Origin: Polaribacter sp. L3A8
Lineage (GTDB): Bacteria; Bacteroidota; Bacteroidia; Flavobacteriales; Flavobacteriaceae
Assembly (NCBI RefSeq): GCF_009796785.1
Contig: NZ_CP047026.1
Coordinates: forward strand, 1,386,001-1,450,000
Direction of reading: 5' to 3'
DNA length: 64,000 nt
The notes under the pieces are model-generated. The model searched no databases, was not told where the DNA came from, and worked only from the letters and a program-made list of their open reading frames with translations. Of this stretch, positions 55,911 to 62,684 are shown one piece after another (positions within the stretch are counted from its first letter, which is position 1; every line of letters begins with the position of its first letter). The position numbers and the translations under genes were made by a program.

Positions 55911-56018
55911 TTAAACCGTAAAATAATTTGAAATAAAATAAAACGTAATAATGTAAATTACATTGGCTATTAAAACCATTGAATATTCTTTTTTCCAAGT
56001 GTATTTTTGTCCTTTCAT
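55911..56018 (-). CDS. Very small single-TM protein next to SSS symporter
   Basis: I take MKGQKYTWKKEYSMVLIANV... as the true 35-aa protein, with one TM helix (VLIANVIYIITFYFISNYF). The longer open frame upstream is the dispersed repeat copy C. It ends 3 bp before the symporter start, so the two are tightly coupled. It resembles the small partner subunits of some SSS transporters only in position and size. Confidence 0.6.
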   Translation of the reverse strand: MKGQKYTWKKEYSMVLIANVIYIITFYFISNYFTV

Positions 56019-56031
56019 GTTGTGTTTTTTT

Positions 56032-56204
56032 GAAGCTATTTCCTGCTTTCCACTATATCTTTTTATGCTTCTCATTACCAAGTTTACTTTTTTTGTAAAC
56101 TGCGGCAATTTCTTTTAAGCTAGCAGATTGCTTCGTTCCTCGCAATGACAATTTTAAAAAAGGCATAAAAAGGATGCCGTTTCAATCAGGGCTAAACTTG
56201 TTTA
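56032..56204 (+). repeat. Dispersed intergenic element, copy C (expanded)
   Basis: GAAGCTATTTCCTGCTTTCC at the start and TTCAATCAGGGCTAAACTTG at the end match copies A and B. The outer hairpin ATCTTTTTATGC / GCATAAAAAGGAT pairs around an insert of about 95 bp. That insert holds a second hairpin (AGTTTAC/GTAAACT) and a GATTGCTTCGTTCCTCGCAA-type repeat found widely in Flavobacteriia. It lies between the PIG-L gene and the small protein/symporter genes. The 56205-56284 rest carries another degenerate GTCATT/AATAAC repeat and no gene. Confidence 0.7.
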
Positions 56205-56284
56205 ATTGCTTTTGTCATTCTTATAAAAAAAGCAATCCAAACTTACTTTGTTAGAGATTCTTGCCTGTGCAGAAATAACAAAAA

Positions 56285-58804
56285 CTACTTTTTAGCTGCC
56301 TCTTTTTCTACTGTTTCATTTTTCTTTACAGACAACATATTTGCAAATAATTTATACGCTCCAGAAACTCCTGCGGGTAACTCTCTAAAGAAACTTAAAC
56401 CAGTGTACATATAATTTCCTTTACCATATTTAGCAATTAACAAACTTCCGTTTTTAGCGGTTTCGCCTTTGTCGTGCATAGATAAAACTGGCGTATAAGC
56501 AGCATCCCAAGAACTAGGAAAATACAAACCACGTTCTTGTACCCAACCTTTAAAATCTTCGGATGTAATTTTATTAGGAAAGTTTAAAAGTGAATTCTCT
56601 GCATCTAAAACAGTAACCTCAGCAAATTCATCCGTAACACGATCTCTAGACAACTCTAAAGCAAAAGGAGCTGCAACATCTACACCTCTATTTGTGTTGT
56701 ATTGCACAATCATGTTCCCTCCTTTTTCTACATATTCTAACAAGAATTTTTGCTTAAATTTTAATTCATCAACAACATTATAAGCTCTAATACCTACAAC
56801 AATTGCATCGTACTTTAATAAGTTTTTACCATTAATTTCTAACGGGTTGATATCCTCTACAGTATACCCAATCTGACGTAAACTTTCTGGAACCACATCT
56901 CCTGCTCCTTTAATATAGCCAATTTTATTTCCTGCTTTTTTAATATTTAAACGTACTACTTTTGCTTCTGAATTTAATAAAACAGATTGTTTAGGTATGT
57001 GACTGTAGTTAATTTCTACCAATTCTTTAGTATACGTTTTTCCTTCTAACGTTGCTACTACTTCTAACTTCCCTTCAGACTGCTCTTTTGGTGGCGAAAC
57101 CATAAAAGAAACGGTTTGCTTATCTTTTTTCTGAGCAATATCAAAAGAGATTTCGGCAGGTGTTACACTCCAATTTTCAGGAACTTTTAAGCTCACTTTT
57201 CCATTTACATAACCTGCTCCTGCTCTAACTTCTACACTAACTTGTTTAGCAATACTATCAGAAAAAATAAGTACTTTGTTTTTTAATTTGGTAGTTACTT
57301 TTGGTAACACCTCAAAGGGTTCGTAAATTTCTCCTTTATCTCTTTCTGCATACCTCATAACAACATTTTTAGTAATTGTTATTGGTAAATAACTAATCAC
57401 CAAATTAAAATCAATTTTTACAACTCTTGGTGTTTCTGGTTTTCCTATCAATTCTTGATTGTCTACCTTATACATTCCTAAAGATGGTTCTTTTTTTAAC
57501 CAATAAGGATCTGTATAGTCATCCGTTTTTATTAAAATATTTTCTGTAAAATTTATTTTTTTATTTTGCTCTAAATCAAAACCCTTGTAAATTAATTTTT
57601 TATCAAGCGTAGTTGTAATTGAAGTTAGTATCATAGGGAAAGAACTTCTGTTTACTAATTCAAAATTTACATCTATTTTAGAATTTGGTATTGCAGAAGA
57701 ACTTACTGCAGAAGCCTCTATATATAAGCCTACACAAGCCTCAATAATTTCTTTAATTTGTTTTTCTTTAATTATTCTCCAATGAGTATCTTCTAGCTTT
57801 TCAATTAAAGTATATGCATTCATCAATTTTGGTAAATGTTTAGATGGATTAACAAAATCGAAATTATTTTCTACCTCATATAAAATCTCACCAATTTCAC
57901 CTCCATTTTCAAGACGGTTCCAAGTGGTATTTATTCCTGAAAAAATATCATTTTCATCTTTTAAGGCATCTCCTTTTAAAAACTCTAGATATTCATTTTC
58001 GCTCCCTCTAGTTGTTAACCTACCAAAACCCTGACATAAATGTTGGCTACTTGCTATAGATGCTAACTCATTATTAGAAACTCCTTTTAAAGGATAATAA
58101 ACACCCACATCTAACTTTGTGAAATTTTTGGTTTTCTCTTTAAACTCAGCTTCTCTTCCTCTATAAAACCAAGAAGATGTATTCTGAAACAATCTTTTAG
58201 GAGACCAAGTTTCTGTATATTTTAATTGAGATGGATACTTTGTAGAATCTGCAACAATATCAAAAGCAGCTACACTTAACATTGCAGAACTTGTGTGATG
58301 CCCATGAGTTGTACCTGGAGTTCTATGATCGAATCTGTTAATAATAACATCGGGTTTAAACGTTCTAATTGCCCAAACAACATCACTTAAAACTTCTTCT
58401 TTATTCCAAATTTTCAAGGTTTCATCTGGATGTTTAGAATACCCAAAATCATTGGCTCTTGTAAATAGTTGTTCTCCACCATCAACATTTCTTGCTGCTA
58501 ATAATTCTTGTGTTCTAATTACACCTAATAATTCTCTAATTTCAGGACCAATTAAATTCTGGCCTCCATCTCCTCTTGTTAAAGACAAATAGCCTGTTCT
58601 TGCTTTTACGTTATTTGCTAAATAAGCAATTAATCTTGTGTTTTCATCATCTGGATGTGCAGCAATATACAGCGCAGTGCCTAAAAAATTCAGTTTTTGA
58701 ATTTTCTCGTAAATCTGATTTGAGGTTAGTTTTTGAGGTTTTTGAGCGAATACAGATATTGAAATCAATAAAACTGCTACAATAGAAAGTAAAAATTTCT
58801 TCAT
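56285..58804 (-). CDS. PIG-L deacetylase with C-terminal GATase-like domain, exported
   Basis: This 839-aa protein has a signal peptide ending VFAQ (residue 21). The LmbE/PIG-L domain has AHPDDEN (49-55) and the second metal motif THGHHTSSAM near 170. A middle beta-sandwich region follows (about 370-620). The C-terminal class-I-amidotransferase-like region (YDAIVVGIRAYNV..., FLLEYVEKGGNMIVQYNT) lacks an evident catalytic Cys. It should remove acetyl groups from an amino sugar outside the cytoplasm. With the symporter and the Gfo/Idh enzyme it suggests amino-sugar use. Confidence 0.9.
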   Translation of the reverse strand: MKKFLLSIVAVLLISISVFAQKPQKLTSNQIYEKIQKLNFLGTALYIAAHPDDENTRLIAYLANNVKARTGYLSLTRGDGGQNLIGPEIRELLGVIRTQELLAARNVDGGEQLFTRANDFGYSKHPDETLKIWNKEEVLSDVVWAIRTFKPDVIINRFDHRTPGTTHGHHTSSAMLSVAAFDIVADSTKYPSQLKYTETWSPKRLFQNTSSWFYRGREAEFKEKTKNFTKLDVGVYYPLKGVSNNELASIASSQHLCQGFGRLTTRGSENEYLEFLKGDALKDENDIFSGINTTWNRLENGGEIGEILYEVENNFDFVNPSKHLPKLMNAYTLIEKLEDTHWRIIKEKQIKEIIEACVGLYIEASAVSSSAIPNSKIDVNFELVNRSSFPMILTSITTTLDKKLIYKGFDLEQNKKINFTENILIKTDDYTDPYWLKKEPSLGMYKVDNQELIGKPETPRVVKIDFNLVISYLPITITKNVVMRYAERDKGEIYEPFEVLPKVTTKLKNKVLIFSDSIAKQVSVEVRAGAGYVNGKVSLKVPENWSVTPAEISFDIAQKKDKQTVSFMVSPPKEQSEGKLEVVATLEGKTYTKELVEINYSHIPKQSVLLNSEAKVVRLNIKKAGNKIGYIKGAGDVVPESLRQIGYTVEDINPLEINGKNLLKYDAIVVGIRAYNVVDELKFKQKFLLEYVEKGGNMIVQYNTNRGVDVAAPFALELSRDRVTDEFAEVTVLDAENSLLNFPNKITSEDFKGWVQERGLYFPSSWDAAYTPVLSMHDKGETAKNGSLLIAKYGKGNYMYTGLSFFRELPAGVSGAYKLFANMLSVKKNETVEKEAAKK

Positions 58805-58826
58805 AATTATAAATTGGTCAATAAAA

Positions 58827-58834
58827 CAAATGTA
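58827..58834 (-). promoter_or_regulatory. -7 box (TACATTTG) of the PIG-L operon
   Basis: An exact TAnnTTTG match on the minus strand lies 22 bases before the ATG of the PIG-L gene. Confidence 0.5.
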
Positions 58835-58947
58835 GTTTTTTATGAGGCTTCTTAAAATTTGTTAACATAATTATAACGTTTCAAAGTTCATTAACAAAAT
58901 GCTCATAACCTGTTAATAAATTAATTTTCAGAATCAGTTAATAAGAT

Positions 58948-58955
58948 TATATTTG
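58948..58955 (+). promoter_or_regulatory. -7 box (TATATTTG) of dnaN
   Basis: An exact TAnnTTTG match lies 25 bases before the dnaN ATG. The gap also has several GTTAATAA/GTTAACA-like short repeats, but no DnaA box was recognised. Confidence 0.5.
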
Positions 58956-58980
58956 TAAGACTAATAAAGATAGAAAATCA

Positions 58981-60099
58981 ATGAAATTTATTGTATCGAG
59001 TTCGCAATTATTAAAACAATTACAAGTTTTAGGCGGCGTTATAAATAGCAACAATACCCTACCAATTTTAGATAACTTCTTATTTGAATTATCTGAAAAT
59101 CAATTAAAAGTTTCTGCATCAGATTTAGAAACAACCATGAGTTCTGTAATAGATGTAGAAAGTGATAGTTCTGGTTCTATAGCTGTTTCCGCACGTTTAT
59201 TACTAGATACTTTAAAGACGTTTCCAGACCAACCTTTAACCTTTAAAACGGAAGGTGATAATGCCATTGAAATTAGTTCTGATCAAGGTAAATATGACAT
59301 GGCTTATTTTGGTGGAGATGAGTTTCCGAAAGCGGTTTCTTTGCCTTCTCCAAGTAAAACAGTAGTACCTGCAAGTATTTTAGGAACAGCAATTTCTAAA
59401 ACAATATTTGCTGCCGGAAACGACGATTTACGCCCAGTAATGAGTGGAGTGTTTTTTCAATTTAGTTCTCAAAGTTTAACTTTTGTTGCAACGGATGCTC
59501 ATAAATTGGTAAAATATACAAGAACGGATGTTACTGCAGATCAAACGGCAGAATTCATTATGCCCAAAAAACCTTTGAATTTATTAAAAGGGATTTTAGG
59601 TGGTTCTGAAACAGATGTTACTATTGAATATAATGACGCAAATGCAAAATTTACGTTTGACAACGTAGTTTTAGTTTGTCGTTTAATTGATGGAAAATAT
59701 CCTAATTATGAAGCTGTAATTCCAAAAGAGAATCCAAATAAATTAACGGTAGATAGAGCTTCATTCTTAAACTCCGTAAGACGTGTTTCTATTTTCTCTA
59801 GCAAAACAACACATCAGATTCGTTTAAAAATGGCGGGAACTGAATTAAATATTTCTGCTGAAGATTTAGATTTTTCTAACAAAGCAGACGAACGTTTAAG
59901 TTGTGATTACCAAGGAGACGATATGCAAATTGGTTTTAACTCTCGTTTTTTAAGCGAAATGTTAAACAATTTAAGTTCTAACGAAGTTTTAATTGAAATG
60001 TCTTTACCAAACAGAGCAGGAATTTTAACTCCTATTGATGGTACAGACGAAGGTGAACAAGTTACAATGTTGGTAATGCCAGTAATGCTTAATAACTAG
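58981..60099 (+). CDS. dnaN: DNA polymerase III beta clamp
   Basis: This 372-aa protein has the three-domain clamp form: MKFIVSSSQLLKQLQVLGGVI, then NDDLRPVMSGVFFQF, LTFVATDAHKLVKY, and the C-terminal MLVMPVMLNN, which fits the family's final strand. The ring holds the replicative polymerase on DNA. As usual in Bacteroidota it is not next to dnaA. It is a single gene with its own terminator. Confidence 0.97.
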   Translation: MKFIVSSSQLLKQLQVLGGVINSNNTLPILDNFLFELSENQLKVSASDLETTMSSVIDVESDSSGSIAVSARLLLDTLKTFPDQPLTFKTEGDNAIEISSDQGKYDMAYFGGDEFPKAVSLPSPSKTVVPASILGTAISKTIFAAGNDDLRPVMSGVFFQFSSQSLTFVATDAHKLVKYTRTDVTADQTAEFIMPKKPLNLLKGILGGSETDVTIEYNDANAKFTFDNVVLVCRLIDGKYPNYEAVIPKENPNKLTVDRASFLNSVRRVSIFSSKTTHQIRLKMAGTELNISAEDLDFSNKADERLSCDYQGDDMQIGFNSRFLSEMLNNLSSNEVLIEMSLPNRAGILTPIDGTDEGEQVTMLVMPVMLNN

Positions 60100-60166
60100 T
60101 ACTCGCAGAGTACATTTGTATTAAAATAATTTATCTTTCTTGTCTTAACAAGAATCTATACTTTTT

Positions 60167-60203
60167 AAAACCACAATTGATTAAAAATTAATTGTGGTTT
60201 TTT
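60167..60203 (+). terminator. dnaN terminator
   Basis: AAACCACAATTGATT and AATTAATTGTGGTTT pair nearly perfectly, followed by a T-run, 68 bp after the dnaN stop. Confidence 0.8.
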
Positions 60204-60278
60204 GATTTATGGTAAACCGTAAGAAAATATCAGATTAAATAATTATTTTTAAAAATATTAATCTTTTAAATAATTATT

Positions 60279-60425
60279 ATGGCAGTAAAGCACACACCAA
60301 CAAATGAAGTACACAAAGGTACTAAAGGAGGAACTACAGGTTGTGGATCGGATACTAATATCCATTCCAACCATTGGGTTAATAGTAATGAAAAAATTAC
60401 TTGCTCAAAAAATGGCTGTAGATAA
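60279..60425 (+). CDS. Tiny cysteine-containing protein
   Basis: This hand-found 48-aa frame begins MAVKHTPTNEVHKGTKGGTT and has GCGSDTNIHSNHWVN followed by KITCSKNGCR. Three Cys (22, 42, 47) and several His could bind a metal. I recall similar small proteins ending KITCxKNGC in Bacteroidota, with no known function. It has its own terminator directly downstream and lies between dnaN and the unknown two-gene unit. Confidence 0.65.
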   Translation: MAVKHTPTNEVHKGTKGGTTGCGSDTNIHSNHWVNSNEKITCSKNGCR

Positions 60426-60436
60426 TTCTTAAAAAG

Positions 60437-60480
60437 AACTAAGAAAATTTTAACTAATCTGTTCTAATTTTCTTAGTTTT
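60437..60480. terminator. Bidirectional terminator between tiny Cys protein and membrane-protein gene
   Basis: AACTAAGAAAATT and AATTTTCTTAGTT form a perfect 13-bp stem. It can end the tiny gene on the plus strand. On the minus strand the stop codon of the restored membrane-protein frame (60473-60475) lies inside it, which supports that restored frame. Confidence 0.75.
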
Positions 60481-61038
60481 CCTCTTTCTTTAAATTATTT
60501 TGTATTTCTTCAATATCAAAAGCAAATAATCTGAAAATTCTTTTAATAATAAGAACTATAGTAAGTATTATTTCTGAAAACAAGAAAACAAAAATAAAAG
60601 AAAAAATATTTTTAATAATTTGATTATAGCTATAATTGTTATTAAAAATTGTTAAACAAGTATTTTCAGAAAATAAGTCATATTTTTTAACAAAATTAAA
60701 ACTAATGCAAAAAGAGATATCGTAATAACAAAAGTAATATTGTAAAACATCTCCTCAATTATATCAACTCTTAAACGTTTTTTATGTTTTGAAAAACCAC
60801 GAGTAACTGATACTATTAAAACTAATAAATTAATAAACAACCCTATAAACACAGATAATAAAGTAGATAAGATCCCATCTAAATTATCATTTGTCCGATT
60901 AACAAGAAAAGAAATTAGAGATATAATAATAGGTATTATAATAAAAATAAAAAAATTACTTTTCCCACCTTTTTTTAACACTAAAAAGTGTTTTCTAAAA
61001 ATATCTTTTATATTTATAAATGAAAAATCCATTTTCAT
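60473..61038 (-). CDS. Four-TM membrane protein, split by a frame change at an A6 tract
   Basis: The plain frame gives 128 residues with three TM helices and stops at 60652. If one base is gained (or ribosomes slip -1) at the A6 tract 60683-60688, reading continues about 70 codons without a stop: KKYDLFSENTC, then a fourth TM (IIKNIFSFIFVFLFSEIIL), then a charged tail ending IQNNLKKEEN. The extended frame ends exactly in the terminator hairpin. This strongly suggests the ancestral protein had about 185 residues and four TM helices. The ATG overlaps the stop of the 316-aa gene by 4 bp. No family recognised. Confidence 0.7.
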
Positions 61039-61985
61039 AGTGGGTTAATTTGTTGCAATTTTTCATATGCTAATTCCGATATTGAATCTAAATCAGATTC
61101 CCCATATTTATCCACCTTAACAAAAATATCGTAAACACTTCTAACCCCACCTATTGACTCATTAAAATTAATATTTTTTGATTTATTATTATACGAAAAA
61201 CCAATAGTTACATCGCTTTTATCATTAAAACCAATTGATTCTAGAGGTTCTGATATTATATAATTCTTATCCTTTTTATCAAATAATTTTTTTATAACTC
61301 CTCTTGTATTAGAAGGAAAAAAACCATTCTTTTTCCTAATAACTAACTCATAAACATATTCTTCACTTTCTTCTGTTAAATTTAATTTATCAGTTATATC
61401 TTTAGAAACTTTATTTGTTTTTAAAGTAATCGATTTTGCTGCACCATCATTTATAATTTTAGCATTTATATCTTGATCTATATATCTTGATGTTTTCATT
61501 ATATAATTTGGAAAGTACTCTCTAAAATACAGCTTTAAAACATCTGTAAAAACACTGTTTATCCCATAAACACCATTTCTTTCTAAAAAAATCATTCCTT
61601 TATCATTAGTTTCATTAAAATAAATGAAAAAGAAAAAGACCTTTTCTACACCTTCATTTATAGTACTCTCATATGAAGGCTTATTATCTTCTTTATTTTT
61701 TGCGTTTACTAACTTAATAATAGAGCCATACTTTGTAGAAGATATTTTACCTAATAAAATTCTATCATTATAGTGAATTGTTGTTTCTATCTGATTACTG
61801 ATTTCTTTCTTTTCTATTTTTATACTATTCTTCAATCCATCATCTTCAGTAGGTAGAGTATATAAAAAGTCGGGGAAATGATTAAATATGTGCTTACCTA
61901 AGTCTAGGTCAAATCTAGGTGTTTCTTTTTTTCTTTTAGAAATATGAAAAATTAGTGCTTCTAACTGTCTTTTTTCTTCTCTCAT
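61035..61985 (-). CDS. Unknown 316-aa soluble protein, partner of the 4-TM protein
   Basis: I do not recognise this protein by name. It has no signal peptide or TM. An N-terminal part carries ILLGKISSTKYGSIIKLVN. A central segment (EKVFFFFIYFNETNDKGMIFLERNGVYGINSVF, about 125-160) looks like a hydrophobic beta core followed by helices. A lysine-rich C-terminal half ends DSISELAYEKLQQINPL. It is translated just before the membrane protein with a 4-bp overlap. The pair resembles phage-defence operons such as lambda RexA-RexB in size, order and topology, but I claim no homology. Confidence 0.75.
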   Translation of the reverse strand: MREEKRQLEALIFHISKRKKETPRFDLDLGKHIFNHFPDFLYTLPTEDDGLKNSIKIEKKEISNQIETTIHYNDRILLGKISSTKYGSIIKLVNAKNKEDNKPSYESTINEGVEKVFFFFIYFNETNDKGMIFLERNGVYGINSVFTDVLKLYFREYFPNYIMKTSRYIDQDINAKIINDGAAKSITLKTNKVSKDITDKLNLTEESEEYVYELVIRKKNGFFPSNTRGVIKKLFDKKDKNYIISEPLESIGFNDKSDVTIGFSYNNKSKNINFNESIGGVRSVYDIFVKVDKYGESDLDSISELAYEKLQQINPL

Positions 61986-62087
61986 TTATAAATATTTTTT
62001 TAATAGCTATTTTAAATTAAAGGTAAGTATTTTATTTAAAAAATTGAGGTTATCAAAATTATCTTTTTTTATATTACATTTACTTTC

Positions 62088-62684
62088 ATGAATTTTCTAG
62101 CACACTTATATTTATCACAAAACGACACCAATATTATGATTGGCAATTTTATTGCAGATCATATTAGAGGCAATAATTACGAAGGTTTTTCTAAAGAAAT
62201 TCAGCAAGGTATTTTTTTACACAGAGAAATAGATACGTTTACAGACGCGCATGAAATTGTTAGAAAAAGCAAGCGTCGTTTACACGAAAGATACAGACAT
62301 TATGATGGCGTAATTATCGATATTTTTTATGATTACTTCTTGGCTAAAAATTGGGCAGATTATTCAGAAATTCCTTTAGCTATTTATACAGATTCTATTA
62401 ATAAATTGTTTAGTGGCATCTCTGATCAATTACCTGTAAAGTCTCAAAACTTCATTAAGTATATGATTGAATATAACATCTTATTCAATTATCAAAATAA
62501 AGAAGGAATCGAAAAAGTTTTAAACGGAATGAACGCGAGAACAAAAGGAAAGTCTCAAATGAATTTAGCCATTGAAGATTTACGAATTCTAGAAACAGAA
62601 CTACAAGAAGATTTTACCTTATTTTTTAAAGATTTAATAGCACACACAAATAAGAAATTTAAAGAACTAAAAAGCAGCATATGA
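62088..62684 (+). CDS. acpH: Acyl-carrier-protein phosphodiesterase
   Basis: This 198-aa protein of the ACP phosphodiesterase (DUF479) family begins MNFLAHLYLSQNDTNIMIGNFIADHIRG. It has the HD-like Asp/His residues in HREIDTFTDAHEIV and DGVIIDIFYDYFLAKNW. It removes the phosphopantetheine arm from holo-ACP. Its stop overlaps the ggt ATG by 4 bp (ATGA), so the two are coupled. Confidence 0.93.
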   Translation: MNFLAHLYLSQNDTNIMIGNFIADHIRGNNYEGFSKEIQQGIFLHREIDTFTDAHEIVRKSKRRLHERYRHYDGVIIDIFYDYFLAKNWADYSEIPLAIYTDSINKLFSGISDQLPVKSQNFIKYMIEYNILFNYQNKEGIEKVLNGMNARTKGKSQMNLAIEDLRILETELQEDFTLFFKDLIAHTNKKFKELKSSI

